NCBI GenBank assembly: GCA_028284005.1
Contig: JANQSO010000008.1
Coordinates: 161,201 to 225,200, forward strand
DNA length: 64,000 bases
Direction of reading: 5' to 3'
Source of the DNA: Flavobacteriaceae bacterium
GTDB taxonomy: Bacteria; Bacteroidota; Bacteroidia; Flavobacteriales; Flavobacteriaceae
The notes beneath the pieces were generated by a model. It was not told the DNA's origin. It saw nothing but the letters and a program-made list of their open reading frames with translations, and searched no databases. The position numbers and the translations under genes were made by a program. Positions 1-9,860 of this stretch are shown here, in pieces (position 1 is the stretch's first letter; the number at the start of each line of letters is the position of its first letter).

Positions 1-830
1 TACTCGATCAATCCGTCTATGGGCCTTTGGATAATATTTCCCAATTCTAACCGGTATTGATCCATTCTTTCACGGATGACATTTTTAGACAGATGTGCAA
101 TAGATCCTATAAAATGTATGGGGACCTCCTGAGCCTCTTTAAAACTAAGTACATGATTCTCAATAAATTTAGTAATTCCTTCGGTGATCAGTCTATGAAA
201 ATAACCGTTAACCTCTTCCGTATTAAAAATAAATTCGGCAAAGGATGCCAGATATGTATTGGGATTGGGCCTTTTATATAAATTGAGTTTGATCTCATCC
301 ACATCCAGATCAAAATGTTTTTCAAATTTTGAAGCCAGTTCCATAGGCATTTTTTTATAGAAATAATCTCTTATTAACTGCTTCCCAAAATAGCTTCCAC
401 TGGCCTCATCCATTAATGTGTAACCCAAGGAAGGTAAACTTGTATGAATTTCTTCTCCATCGTAATAACAACTATTGGAACCTGTTCCTAAGATACAAAC
501 AATTCCAGGTTCTGTAGTGGCTGCATACACGGCGGCTGTCAGATCTTCATTGATAGAAATGACCGCATCGGGAAAAATTGTTTTCAACACTTCACTAAGG
601 ATTCGCACCGGAGCCTCGGTTCCACATCCTGCTCCATAGAAATCAACTGAGCTTACTTTTTCAAAATGAGGTTGAAGTTCTTTATTGGACTGTATACGAG
701 CATACAATTGCTGTTGAGGGACCACAGCCGGGTTTAAACCTTTAGAACGGGTTTTAAGCAACACTTTCCCATTGCCATCTAACAGAATCCAGTCACACTT
801 AGTAGAACCTCCGTCGGTTATTAAAATCAT
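1..830 (-). CDS. BadF/BadG-type sugar kinase, partial (N-acetylglucosamine kinase-like)
   Basis: The gene is cut by the left edge; about 276 codons are visible with no stop. The N-terminus reads TDGGSTKCDW, the phosphate-1 loop of the ASKHA (actin/hexokinase) fold. GAGCGTE (about residue 74) and LGTGSNS (about residue 112) are typical of the BadF/BadG/BcrA/BcrD ATPase family, whose bacterial members of this size often phosphorylate N-acetylglucosamine or related amino sugars. IGSIAHL lies near the visible end. The ATG (828-830) is two bases after the gapA stop, so it is very likely co-transcribed with pfkA and gapA, which suits sugar entry into glycolysis. The fold is sure; the substrate is inferred. 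Confidence 0.85.
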   Translation of the reverse strand, partial: MILITDGGSTKCDWILLDGNGKVLLKTRSKGLNPAVVPQQQLYARIQSNKELQPHFEKVSSVDFYGAGCGTEAPVRILSEVLKTIFPDAVISINEDLTAAVYAATTEPGIVCILGTGSNSCYYDGEEIHTSLPSLGYTLMDEASGSYFGKQLIRDYFYKKMPMELASKFEKHFDLDVDEIKLNLYKRPNPNTYLASFAEFIFNTEEVNGYFHRLITEGITKFIENHVLSFKEAQEVPIHFIGSIAHLSKNVIRERMDQYRLELGNIIQRPIDGLIE

Positions 831-832
831 AG

Positions 833-1831
833 TTACACTGTTGCCACGTGAGCTGCCAAATCTATTAGCTTTGCAGAATAAGCATACTCATTATCATACC
901 ATGCCACTAACTTAAAGAAATTATCGTTAAGGGCAATGCTTGCTTCAGAATCAAAATTGCATATGTTTGGGTCACTCACAAAATCCTGTGACACCACTTC
1001 TTCATCTACATAATCCAGAATTCCTTTGTATTTTCCATTGGCAGCTTCTTTGAAAATTGTTTTTACCTCTTCGTATGTTGCAGCTTTTTCAGTACGCACT
1101 GTTAAATCTACTACAGATACGTTGGCTGTTGGAACTCTAAATGCCATTCCGGTTAATTTTCCCTTTAACTCCGGAATCACTTTGGAGACAGCCTTGGCAG
1201 CTCCTGTTGTGGTAGGAATAATATTACTCAATGCTGTACGCCCCAAACGATAATTCTTTCGGGATGGACTGTCAACAGTATACTGTGATGATGTGGTAGC
1301 ATGAATGGTAGTCATTAAACCTTCTACAATTCCCAAATGATCGTGAATTATTTTTGCCATTGGAGCCAGGCAATTAGTTGTGCATGAAGCGTTGGAAACA
1401 ATAGTATCTTCGGGCTTTACGTCCTCATGGTTTACACCCATGACAAACATTGGGGCTGTTTTGGAAGGTGCAGATATCACTACTTTTTTTGCCCCGGCTC
1501 TTAAATGAGCCGAAGCATTGTCAATTTCCTTGAATACACCTGTACAGTCAATGATCATTTCGGCTGAAACTTCGTCCCATTTCAAATTTTCCGGATCTCT
1601 TTCTGCAGTAACACGAATCACTTTACCATCCACGATCAAATTGCCATTTTTTACTTCAACCGTTCCGGGATATTTTCCATGTACCGAATCATATTTCAGC
1701 AAATAGGCCAGATGGTCGATATCTAAAAGATCATTTATGGCAACCACCTCTACATTCTCCTGTTGTGCTGCAATTCGAAAAGTAATTCTTCCTACACGGC
1801 CAAAACCATTAATTCCAATTTTTAAACTCAT
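833..1831 (-). CDS. gapA: Glyceraldehyde-3-phosphate dehydrogenase, type I
   Basis: 332 aa, full length. It oxidises glyceraldehyde 3-phosphate to 1,3-bisphosphoglycerate in cytosolic glycolysis. NGFGRVGR (residues 8-15) is the Rossmann glycine motif, and the Asp after Asn33 in AINDLLD points to NAD rather than NADP. The catalytic Cys150 lies in SNASCTTNC and the partner His177 in TIHATTSSQ. Arg and Thr phosphate-binding motifs ([18 protein letters not shown]) are present. It follows pfkA after 16 bases and precedes a sugar kinase by 2 bases: one glycolytic transcription unit. No alternative identity is plausible. Confidence 0.98.
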   Translation of the reverse strand: MSLKIGINGFGRVGRITFRIAAQQENVEVVAINDLLDIDHLAYLLKYDSVHGKYPGTVEVKNGNLIVDGKVIRVTAERDPENLKWDEVSAEMIIDCTGVFKEIDNASAHLRAGAKKVVISAPSKTAPMFVMGVNHEDVKPEDTIVSNASCTTNCLAPMAKIIHDHLGIVEGLMTTIHATTSSQYTVDSPSRKNYRLGRTALSNIIPTTTGAAKAVSKVIPELKGKLTGMAFRVPTANVSVVDLTVRTEKAATYEEVKTIFKEAANGKYKGILDYVDEEVVSQDFVSDPNICNFDSEASIALNDNFFKLVAWYDNEYAYSAKLIDLAAHVATV

Positions 1832-1847
1832 ATATTTTTTCTGAAAA

Positions 1848-2834
1848 TTAAACAGATGTGATATCTGCTACTCGTATTAATTCTAAATCCAATTCATTTT
1901 TTCCTTTTATGGTATCTGAAAACGGTACGGAGGTCACTTTTTTGTGTACAATACCTATCATGACATTTTGTTCTCCCCGAAGTAATGCATCTACGGCTCC
2001 TACTCCCAGTCTACTTGCCAGAACACGGTCATAACAACTGGGCGCACCTCCACGCTGTATGTGGCCCAGAACCGTAACGCGAACTTCATATCCCTTTAGA
2101 TTTTCTTCAATATATTTTGCAAGGCTTAAAATGTTCTTTCCAATTTGATCTCCCTCAGCAACTACAATAATGCTTGAGGTCTTTCCGGACTTTTTGCTTC
2201 GTTGAAGTGACTCGATCAAGCGTTCCTTTCCCATATCCTGTTCCGGGATCAAGATCTCTTCGGCTCCTGCCCCAATACCGGCATTCAGTGCAATATCTCC
2301 GGCATCCCTCCCCATTACTTCAACTAAAAAGAGCCTGTTATGCGAGTTTGCCGTATCCCTTATCTTATCTATGGCCTCAACTACTGTGTTTAGGGCCGTA
2401 TCATATCCTATTGAATAATCCGTACCATTAATATCATTATCTATAGTACCCGGTAGTCCCACAATGGGAAACTTAAATTCTTCCATAAATACCGAAGCAC
2501 CTGCAAAGGTCCCACCTCCTCCTATTACTACCAATGCATCTATATTGGCATTCTTTAAATTTTCAAAAGCTTTCTGTCTGCCTTCTTTTGTAAAAAACTC
2601 TTTAGAGCGTGCAGATTTTAAAAATGTCCCGCCTCTATTAATAATATTTTTAACGGAGCGTGCATTCAGCTCTTTGAAATCTCCTTCAATTAACCCTTCA
2701 TATCCTCTAAAAACACCCACACACTCTAACCCTTTATATGAGCAGGACCGCACTACAGCGCGAATTGCGGCATTCATTCCCGGAGAATCTCCTCCACTGG
2801 TCAATACAGCTATTTTTTTTATTTTTTCACTCAT
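1848..2834 (-). CDS. pfkA: ATP-dependent 6-phosphofructokinase with altered GGDGT motif
   Basis: 328 aa, normal length. It phosphorylates fructose 6-phosphate to fructose 1,6-bisphosphate and is the first gene of the glycolytic operon here. Visible family motifs are [14 protein letters not shown] (residues 12-25), [20 protein letters not shown] (from about 128, with the catalytic Asp of TIDND), [10 protein letters not shown] and [14 protein letters not shown]. The odd point is residues 105-109, GGGGT, where the family has GGDGS or GGDGT. The missing Asp corresponds to E. coli PfkA Asp103 at the Mg-ATP site. A single GAT to GGT change explains it. No TAnnTTTG box was found close upstream. Confidence 0.93.
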   Translation of the reverse strand: MSEKIKKIAVLTSGGDSPGMNAAIRAVVRSCSYKGLECVGVFRGYEGLIEGDFKELNARSVKNIINRGGTFLKSARSKEFFTKEGRQKAFENLKNANIDALVVIGGGGTFAGASVFMEEFKFPIVGLPGTIDNDINGTDYSIGYDTALNTVVEAIDKIRDTANSHNRLFLVEVMGRDAGDIALNAGIGAGAEEILIPEQDMGKERLIESLQRSKKSGKTSSIIVVAEGDQIGKNILSLAKYIEENLKGYEVRVTVLGHIQRGGAPSCYDRVLASRLGVGAVDALLRGEQNVMIGIVHKKVTSVPFSDTIKGKNELDLELIRVADITSV

Positions 2835-2956
2835 TTGTGTAAAACTATATCATAATAATGTATTGCGCAATTTCTTTTCATTTCTATAACGTTTTTGTCC
2901 GTAAATTTTAAAAAAAATACGTGTTAGTACGTATGGACTTATGTGCAATTGAAAAT

Positions 2957-2964
2957 TATCTTTG
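2957..2964 (+). promoter_or_regulatory. TATCTTTG promoter box in front of candidate sRNA
   Basis: TATCTTTG fits the Bacteroidota -7 consensus TAnnTTTG. It points to the plus strand, where no protein gene follows for about 9 kb, so it would serve only a non-coding transcript. It sits inside a perfect inverted repeat (2956-2971, TTATCTT-tg-AAGATAA). No clear -33 TTTG is seen. Confidence 0.4.
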
Positions 2965-2970
2965 AAGATA

Positions 2971-3114
2971 AATTAGTGAATAGGTATCAGAATATTTTTT
3001 GTGGGGATAGAAAATCTTTTTGATACGACTTTTAAGAATTGCTTACACAATTTTTAAAATTTACTAAGTTAGGTTTGTTATAGCGTTCAGGCATTTGCAG
3101 GGACGCTTTTTTTA
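2971..3114 (+). ncRNA. Candidate structured small RNA with own promoter and terminator
   Basis: This lies in the 298-base gap between pfkA and the CocE gene. Read as plus-strand RNA it folds by hand into a three-way junction. The closing helix is 2973-2981 with 3059-3067 (nine pairs, one G-U). One arm is closed by 2984-2989 with 3021-3026. A second hairpin pairs about 3034-3041 with 3048-3055. An AGCGT/ACGCT hairpin (3082-3086 with 3103-3107) then runs straight into seven T, like an intrinsic terminator. With the promoter box upstream this makes a transcript of about 145 nt. Flavobacterial 6S RNA is one possible identity, but the branched fold is not what 6S RNA looks like. Not proven. Confidence 0.4.
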
Positions 3115-3132
3115 TATAAGTATTTTGAAATA

Positions 3133-4974
3133 TTACTTAATAATGGTAAACTCTATAGAAGAATCATTGAATACTTTGTGCGTCTGTTTTGTGAAGTCTG
3201 AGGCTTTTGCTTCAAAAATATTTGGCACAAATGTCTGTGGGTTGAGATCGATCAGCGGAAACCAGGTGCTTTGTATTTGCACCTGAATCTTATGACCTTT
3301 TTTAAATGTATGATGTACGTCCTGAAGTTTAATGTTCACAGCTGTTTTCTTATTAGGCTCAAAGGGTTCGGGTTTACTGAAATCATTTCTAAAGCGTCCC
3401 CTCATAACTTCACTTCGTACCATTAGATGATAGTTACTCATTTTCAGGTAATCCTGGGTTTCTTCATAATCTTCGGCATCCGGAGGATACACATCGATTA
3501 CTTTCACGACCCAATCTGCATCTGTACCGGTAGTAGTAACATTTAATTTTGCAAGAATATCCCCGGCCATAGTAATATCTTCGGTAAGCACCGGAGTTTC
3601 AAAGACCAATACATCCGGCCTGCGTGCGGCAAAACGTTGATCGTCCGTCATATACTTTCTTGGTGTAAAGACTACTTTAATGTCTTCTGTATAGGGTACG
3701 GGTTTTTTAGGGTCGCTTATAAATTCTTCGAAAGTGTAACTTTTTTCGGCAACCTCATTAAGGCGTTCCCCGCTTTGCAGCCAATAGGTCCTTTTAACTG
3801 TTTCCTTTGGAGGCCATTCAGTATAACTTTTCCATTCACGGGTTCCAGTATCAAACATATAGGCTTCCGGCAATCCCGAGTTATGACCTCCCTCCCCTTT
3901 CAGGAAATGATTAAAGAACTTTGTTTCAATGTCCCTTTGAAAGTCACGTGACAAATTACTTCCAAAGTATACATTTCCAATTGCCTGACGCTCTTTAGTA
4001 CGCGCCCAATCTCCATGGCTCCATGGTCCAAAAACCATTGTATTATAATTGTTACTTCGGTTTTCGATTTTCTCATAGGTTTCAAAAGGCCCATAAAGAT
4101 CTTCCGCATCAAACAAGCCACCTACTACCATTACTGCTGGCTTGATATCCTTTAAATGCTGAATGATCCCTCTGGAACGCCAAAATTCGTCATAGTTAGG
4201 ATGCTCTTTTAACTGTTGCCAAAAAACATTGTCCTTACCGTAGTACCTATCTAAATTTGACAGCGGGCCAATATCAAGAAAGAATTGATATTGATCTTGA
4301 GTTCCCAAATCGGGAAATGAATACCAGGCTTCTTTTACAGGTTTTGTTTTTTCATAGCCAAATAAAGCAGTTACTCTCCAGTAACTTAAAAAGTATGCGC
4401 CATTGTGATAAAAATCATCAAAAAAGAAATCACCAATACATGCCTGAGGCGATGATGCCTTTAATGCCGGGTGCGCATCCAGTAAGGAATAGGTTGCGTA
4501 AAATCCGGGATATGATATTCCCCAGGTTCCAACTTTTCCGTTATTGTTAGGTACATTTTTCACCAACCAATCTATACTGTCATACGTATCACTTGCCTCA
4601 TCTACTTCTTTTCCTTTTTTATTCGGGATATAAGCCCGCATATTATCATATACCCCTTCACTGTTCCATCGTCCCCGCACATCCTGGTATACAATAATGT
4701 TCCCTTCTTTCATTAAAAATTCATTAGGACCTATCTTAGAACGAAATTGATCTTCTCCATAAGGGCGACAGCTATACGGTGTACGCTGAAACAAAATAGG
4801 GTATTGTTTCGAGGTATCTTTGGGTGAATAAATTGCGGTAAACAACTTTATGCCATCACGCATGGTGATGTAAGTCTCTGTTTTATTATAATTCTCTTTT
4901 ACATAGTTTTCGTCTTGTCCAAATACAATGGACACTACAAGTAATGCTACCAATAAAAAGAGATTTCGTTTCAT
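3133..4974 (-). CDS. Secreted CocE/NonD-family alpha/beta hydrolase (peptidase S15 type)
   Basis: 613 aa. A Sec signal peptide (residues 1-19, ending VFG/Q) sends it to the periplasm or beyond. The nucleophile Ser154 sits in GTWGISYPGFY, the GxSYxG elbow of the X-Pro dipeptidyl-peptidase/cocaine-esterase family. YQDVRGRWNSEG (about 96) is a second family signature. The C-terminal half (from about residue 420) is the jelly-roll X-Pro_dipept C domain. Such enzymes hydrolyse esters or amides, such as glutaryl-7-ACA or dipeptides; the substrate here is unknown. It starts 6 bases after dsbD, so it is the last gene of tilS-dsbD-CocE. Confidence 0.9.
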   Translation of the reverse strand: MKRNLFLLVALLVVSIVFGQDENYVKENYNKTETYITMRDGIKLFTAIYSPKDTSKQYPILFQRTPYSCRPYGEDQFRSKIGPNEFLMKEGNIIVYQDVRGRWNSEGVYDNMRAYIPNKKGKEVDEASDTYDSIDWLVKNVPNNNGKVGTWGISYPGFYATYSLLDAHPALKASSPQACIGDFFFDDFYHNGAYFLSYWRVTALFGYEKTKPVKEAWYSFPDLGTQDQYQFFLDIGPLSNLDRYYGKDNVFWQQLKEHPNYDEFWRSRGIIQHLKDIKPAVMVVGGLFDAEDLYGPFETYEKIENRSNNYNTMVFGPWSHGDWARTKERQAIGNVYFGSNLSRDFQRDIETKFFNHFLKGEGGHNSGLPEAYMFDTGTREWKSYTEWPPKETVKRTYWLQSGERLNEVAEKSYTFEEFISDPKKPVPYTEDIKVVFTPRKYMTDDQRFAARRPDVLVFETPVLTEDITMAGDILAKLNVTTTGTDADWVVKVIDVYPPDAEDYEETQDYLKMSNYHLMVRSEVMRGRFRNDFSKPEPFEPNKKTAVNIKLQDVHHTFKKGHKIQVQIQSTWFPLIDLNPQTFVPNIFEAKASDFTKQTHKVFNDSSIEFTIIK

Positions 4975-4980
4975 GCTTTT

Positions 4981-6972
4981 TTACTTTTTTGATCCGGAAA
5001 AATTCTTTAGTCCTTCTTTTAACCATGCCAAATACTCATCAGCATCCGGAGTATAGGCCGTTGGTTTGTTAAGCAGATTAAAATCTGCATCCATCAACAC
5101 ATAGTACGGCTGTGAATTATTCTGAAAGTTCACTGTTTGGAAGGTTGCCCACTTATCTCCTATTGTCTTTATTTTTTTAACTCCTCCTGTAGGTTTTAGG
5201 AAACTGAATTTATCTTCTTCCTGAAGTTCTTTTCGGTCATCAACATATAGAGAGATCAATACGTACTCTTCGTTTATAGTTTTAAATATATCTTCCTGGC
5301 TCCAGACCTGTTCTTCCATTTTGCGGCAGTTTACACATGCCCAACCCGTAAAATCGATCATAATTGGTTTTCCCGAAGCCTTTGCAGCAGCAACTCCTTC
5401 GTCAAAATCTTTATAGGCTTCTAATCCCAGAGGTGCATCTGTATCCTTATCATACAAACTATAGAACAAAGGGGGCGGGAAACCACTTAACATTTTCAAG
5501 TTTGCATAGCTTGAATTAGTAAGGCCGGGGATTAAATACAGCATAAAAGCAAAACTTGCGATACCCACAATTAAATTCCCTATTGGAATTTTCTTCTTCT
5601 TTGGCCCGTCATGAGGGAACCGGATGAACCCGAATAGATACAATGCCATTCCTAAAGCACAAAGGATCCATATTCCAATAAATATTTCACGTTTCAATAA
5701 TCCCCAATGCTCTACAAGGTCTGCATTGGAAAGAAATTTAAATGCAAGTCCCAATTCAATGAATCCTAAAACCACTTTGACCGTGTTTAGCCATCCACCA
5801 CTTTTAGGCAAGTTATTCAACCAGTTAGGGAACATTGCAAATAAGGCAAAAGGCAATGCTAAGGCTAATCCAAATCCTCCCATACCAAAACTAAGCTGCA
5901 TAGCTCCTCCATCACTGGAAAGCGATCCTCCAAGTAAAGAACCCAAGATAGGGCCCGTACATGAAAAAGAAACAATAGCTAGTGTCAGCGCCATAAAGAA
6001 GATTCCAATAAAGCCGCCTATACTGGTCGCTTTACTATCCATTTTCGAGCTCCATGAGCTTGGCAATGTGATCTCGTAATAACCAAAAAACGAAAAGGCA
6101 AAAACAATGAATATGACAAAGAATATGATATTCAGGGTCACGTTGGTAGATATATTATTAAGAATTTCCGGGTCTACAGAGTCCAGCAAGTGGAAAGGTA
6201 TACTCAATAGTACATAGATCAAAAATATAAATAGCCCATATAAAATTGCATTTGCCAGGCCATTTTGACGGTTTTTTGCACTTTTGGTGAAAAAGGATAC
6301 CGTTAAAGGGATCATAGGAAATACACATGGTGTTAATAATGCTATCAATCCTCCAACAAAACCTAAAAGGAAGATCGTCAGGAAACCTTTTTCCGATTTC
6401 TCATCATCCGGTTCAAAATTTTCTTTCCCTTTAATATCTACGGTCAATGCCGCTGTTTTTTCAAGATCGGCCTCGGTAAGTTCTTCGGTGGTTGCAGTAG
6501 CGCTGCCATCGGTAAGTCCTAACTCGAAGGTCTTAGTATCCGGCGGAAGGCATTTTTCATCATCACAGACCGAATAATATATCTCTACACTTATTTTCAG
6601 GTTTTCCTCATTGATCACCTTTATGGGTTGAATAAAAACCGCTTTGTCTCCAAAATAGACAATATCCGCTTCAAAAACGGGATCCCAAAAGGGTTTTACA
6701 TCCGGTTCCTGTGTTTTACCTACAAGCTCGAAAGTTTCCGGAGAGTTATTATAGGCAAATTCGGTCGGGATAGGTGCAAGTTCGACATCTGCTTCCTCCT
6801 GACTGTATATATGCCATCCGGGATCCATCTCTGCCGTAATAATAATATTATACAGGTCATCAGCCTCATTCTCTATCTTTACATCCCATGATACGGGATC
6901 CAAAAATTCTTGTGCAATTACAGGGGAGCAAAACCAACCCAATAAAACAAAAAGTACTACAATTTTTTTCAT
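4981..6972 (-). CDS. dsbD: Thiol:disulfide interchange protein DsbD family
   Basis: 663 aa. A signal peptide (1-20) precedes an N-terminal DsbD-alpha-like domain (about 25-150, with CDDEKCLPP). The CcdA-type membrane core of eight or more segments starts near 195 and contains the CVFPMIPL and SCTGPILGSLLGG cysteine motifs that relay electrons across the membrane. The C-terminal thioredoxin domain (about 515-660) has FTGWACVNCRKME, a CVNC active site. The protein carries reducing equivalents from cytosolic thioredoxin to periplasmic proteins. It lies 7 bases downstream of tilS and 6 bases upstream of the CocE hydrolase. Confidence 0.94.
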   Translation of the reverse strand: MKKIVVLFVLLGWFCSPVIAQEFLDPVSWDVKIENEADDLYNIIITAEMDPGWHIYSQEEADVELAPIPTEFAYNNSPETFELVGKTQEPDVKPFWDPVFEADIVYFGDKAVFIQPIKVINEENLKISVEIYYSVCDDEKCLPPDTKTFELGLTDGSATATTEELTEADLEKTAALTVDIKGKENFEPDDEKSEKGFLTIFLLGFVGGLIALLTPCVFPMIPLTVSFFTKSAKNRQNGLANAILYGLFIFLIYVLLSIPFHLLDSVDPEILNNISTNVTLNIIFFVIFIVFAFSFFGYYEITLPSSWSSKMDSKATSIGGFIGIFFMALTLAIVSFSCTGPILGSLLGGSLSSDGGAMQLSFGMGGFGLALALPFALFAMFPNWLNNLPKSGGWLNTVKVVLGFIELGLAFKFLSNADLVEHWGLLKREIFIGIWILCALGMALYLFGFIRFPHDGPKKKKIPIGNLIVGIASFAFMLYLIPGLTNSSYANLKMLSGFPPPLFYSLYDKDTDAPLGLEAYKDFDEGVAAAKASGKPIMIDFTGWACVNCRKMEEQVWSQEDIFKTINEEYVLISLYVDDRKELQEEDKFSFLKPTGGVKKIKTIGDKWATFQTVNFQNNSQPYYVLMDADFNLLNKPTAYTPDADEYLAWLKEGLKNFSGSKK

Positions 6973-6979
6973 AACTAAT

Positions 6980-8290
6980 TTAGGAGATTCTTGTAATTTT
7001 TAATATTCGCTTTGTTTCCGGTGTTATTTTGAATCTTTCGTCTAAACGCATTCCAACTATCCAGATGATCTGATCATTGCTACATAACACCCAAATCTTT
7101 TCTTTAGCGATCAAAGATAGCTTTTCATCTTTAAAAAACTTACTCAATTTCTTATTTCCTTTCATCCCAAAGGGTTGAAAAACATCACCCTCGCGCCATT
7201 TTCGCAGTTGCAAGGGGTACTTAATTTTATCATTATCGACGTACACCTCACTACTGGTAATATTTCCTATCTTTTTAGTAGGTTTAAATTCAAGCTTTAT
7301 AGGATTGTTAATATTTTTTTCATTTTCTGAAATAAAAATTTCTTCAATGGGCTCTTCTGAAGAAATTTTAGTCAAAATAAGTACATCTCTGTCCTTTAAA
7401 AGCCGATGTGTTTTTGAAAAAACCTGCTTCCCGCTTTGTGCTTTTAGCAGATCTAAAATGTCATTCCAGGCTGTAAACCCGAACGGAAATAAAAGTTCGT
7501 ATAACAATGTATCTGTATTAGGCAATTCTTGTAATTTTTTGATATGTATAGCATAAGCTTCGGGAGCTTCCGTAATGACCAGGTTATAAATTAATGCCAT
7601 ATAGTCATCTATCAAGCTTTGACTTGCTTGTAGATGCTGTTGTGTTTTCTGAAAGTTTTGAAGCGTTCCTTCTGCAATCTCCTTATATTTTGGTATAACT
7701 TCCAGTCTTAACCTGTTACGTAAATAATCTGTTTTGGTATTGCTACTGTCCTCGCGCCAATGCAGATCATTTTCCTTTGCATAGCTTAAAATTTCATTAC
7801 GGGAAAAGATCAATAAAGGGCGAACAGTGACAGTATTTATCATTGGGATTCCTGTAAGCCCTCTCAAACCGGTCCCTCGTGACAGGTTGATGAAAAAGGT
7901 TTCCAGGTCGTCATCGGCGTGATGGCCTGTAAGCAGGTAGTCGAACTTAAACTCTTTTAATATTTCCTCAAACCATTGATACCGGAGCTCCCGGGCTGCC
8001 ATTTGAGTAGAAAGCTTGTGGATAGAAGCATACTTTTTGGTATCGAATGTTTCTGTAAATACAGCTATCGATAGCTTATCGGCCAGATCCTTCACAAAGG
8101 CTTCGTCTTCATCACTTTCAGCCCCTCTCAGTGAAAAATTACAATGGGCCAGTGAAATATCAAATTTCAATCTTTTGAGTAAATAAGACAGCACAACGCT
8201 ATCTATGCCTCCACTACAAGCTACCAGAAGTTTCTTTCCTTTAAGAAAAGAAAGGTTTTGGGTTATATGTTGTGTTAGTTTTGTGAGCAA
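6980..8290 (-). CDS. tilS: tRNA(Ile)-lysidine synthetase
   Basis: 436 aa. It converts C34 of the AUA-reading tRNA-Ile to lysidine. The PP-loop ATP pyrophosphatase motif is CSGGIDS (residues 25-31). LTGHHADDDLETFF (about 120) and RGLTGIP are family signatures, and the central and C-terminal TilS domains follow, the latter with WREGDVFQPFGMKGNKKLSKFF (about 365). It appears to start a three-gene unit with dsbD and the CocE hydrolase. The 170 bases upstream hold no recognisable gene. Confidence 0.97.
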   Translation of the reverse strand: MLTKLTQHITQNLSFLKGKKLLVACSGGIDSVVLSYLLKRLKFDISLAHCNFSLRGAESDEDEAFVKDLADKLSIAVFTETFDTKKYASIHKLSTQMAARELRYQWFEEILKEFKFDYLLTGHHADDDLETFFINLSRGTGLRGLTGIPMINTVTVRPLLIFSRNEILSYAKENDLHWREDSSNTKTDYLRNRLRLEVIPKYKEIAEGTLQNFQKTQQHLQASQSLIDDYMALIYNLVITEAPEAYAIHIKKLQELPNTDTLLYELLFPFGFTAWNDILDLLKAQSGKQVFSKTHRLLKDRDVLILTKISSEEPIEEIFISENEKNINNPIKLEFKPTKKIGNITSSEVYVDNDKIKYPLQLRKWREGDVFQPFGMKGNKKLSKFFKDEKLSLIAKEKIWVLCSNDQIIWIVGMRLDERFKITPETKRILKITRIS

Positions 8291-8460
8291 TTTTTTTATT
8301 AAAGTTAAAAAGGCAAAAGGGATAAGTTTAATTAGCTCTTATTTTTATTTCACTAATTTTTTGCCAAACAATTAAACTCTATAACTTTTCATAATGACAA
8401 ACTTAGTGAACTTTTTTACTTATGCCTTATACCTAATCTCAAACTTACTACTTCCAATTT

Positions 8461-9762
8461 TCAACGTTCTAAAACCTCCCGCATTGCCTTTGCTTTTAGT
8501 AAGCACTCTTCGTACTCGTTTTCGAGAACAGATTTAGCCGTTATGGCACCGCCTACGGAAAAACTTACGTATTTGTTCTCTGCATTGTATAAGATACTTC
8601 TAATGATCACATTGAAGTCAAAATCACCATTTGGTGCAAAATAGCCTACAGTACCACTATACAAACCTCGTTTTGCATCCTCCAGTTTTTCAATGATCTT
8701 CATGGCAGATATCTTAGGTGCACCTGTCATACTCCCCATAGGAAATGTCTTTTTTATGATCTCGACATTTCCGGTATCTGTTGACACATCACAGGAAACA
8801 GTTGAAATTAATTGATGTACCTGTTTAAAGGTGTATACGCTGCAAAGCTCATCCACTGTAACACTTCCTTTCTTTGCTACTCGGGAAAGGTCATTTCGAA
8901 CCAGATCTGTGATCATGATATTTTCACTACGCTCCTTAGGGTCCGCTAGTAGCTTTTGTACCATTTCTTTATCATCTGCAGTATCTTGGAGTCGTTTTGC
9001 AGTTCCTTTGATAGGCTGAGAAATCAGCGTATTTCCCTTCCTTTTTAAATACCGCTCCGGAGAAGCCGAAAGCAAATAATGGTCCTTAAGTTTTAGGAAT
9101 GTAGCAAACGGAGGCTTTGAGATGTCATTTAGGTGAAAGTAACTTTTTACGGGGTCAATGAGGGCATTTTCCGAAAAGAACTCCTGGCAAAAATTTGCTT
9201 CATAGATATCTCCTCTTTCAATATGCCAAAGCATTTGGTTCACTTTTTCGAAATAGGAATCTTTAGAAGTACGAAGCTTTATTTTTATTGCATCAAATTC
9301 AGTATTTGCAGAAGCAGCTTCAGTAATATTCATCTTCAAAATAGAAGTCCAATCACTTTCCAGTTCATCATCCACCATATTCAAATAGTGGAGTTCTACT
9401 TCATTTTCAGAAAAAAGAAACACTTTTTTAGGCTGAAAAAAATAGAGGTCCGGAAAACCTAATCCATCAAAATTCTGTGAATTAAGGTCTTCAATATCGT
9501 TTTTAAGGTCGTAGGTAAGGTAGCCAAACAACCAATCTTTGGTAATGGATTGGTATTCTTCAAATGCGCGAAAAGCATTATGAGTATCTGTTTTTATAGA
9601 GGTTAGGGCGTCAACGGCAAGGATGGCCTTGTAACTGGAGTATTCTTGCTGATAATTATTGGAGTCCAGCCATACTACTTCATTAAACTGTTGTGCCCAA
9701 AGTAATAACCGGGTTTCAAATTCCTGCGTTAGGTCAAAAGAGAATTTTTTAACTACCCGCAT
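8461..9762 (-). CDS. pabB: Aminodeoxychorismate synthase component I / chorismate-binding enzyme
   Basis: 433 aa. It carries the chorismate-binding fold: SQPIKGTAKR, NIMITDLVRNDL, FPMGSMTGAPKISAMKIIEKLE and GLYSGTVGYF, all in the C-terminal 270 residues. The shorter N-terminus lacks the tryptophan-feedback LLES motif, so it fits PabB (chorismate to 4-amino-4-deoxychorismate, folate pathway) better than TrpE. No amidotransferase or other tryptophan gene is adjacent, which agrees. Isochorismate synthase is less likely. Confidence 0.88.
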   Translation of the reverse strand: MRVVKKFSFDLTQEFETRLLLWAQQFNEVVWLDSNNYQQEYSSYKAILAVDALTSIKTDTHNAFRAFEEYQSITKDWLFGYLTYDLKNDIEDLNSQNFDGLGFPDLYFFQPKKVFLFSENEVELHYLNMVDDELESDWTSILKMNITEAASANTEFDAIKIKLRTSKDSYFEKVNQMLWHIERGDIYEANFCQEFFSENALIDPVKSYFHLNDISKPPFATFLKLKDHYLLSASPERYLKRKGNTLISQPIKGTAKRLQDTADDKEMVQKLLADPKERSENIMITDLVRNDLSRVAKKGSVTVDELCSVYTFKQVHQLISTVSCDVSTDTGNVEIIKKTFPMGSMTGAPKISAMKIIEKLEDAKRGLYSGTVGYFAPNGDFDFNVIIRSILYNAENKYVSFSVGGAITAKSVLENEYEECLLKAKAMREVLER

Positions 9763-9860
9763 TATCGCCCCTTTTGATACGGAAAATTGGTTTCATTTTT
9801 CAAAGATATTGAAAACAAAAAAACCTTAACTACTTTTAAAATAATTTGATCTTACTGTTA

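Noticed and set aside
57..281. 74-aa plus-strand frame
   Set aside because: Antisense to the BadF-type kinase, whose frame is open over the whole 830 bases with clear motifs.
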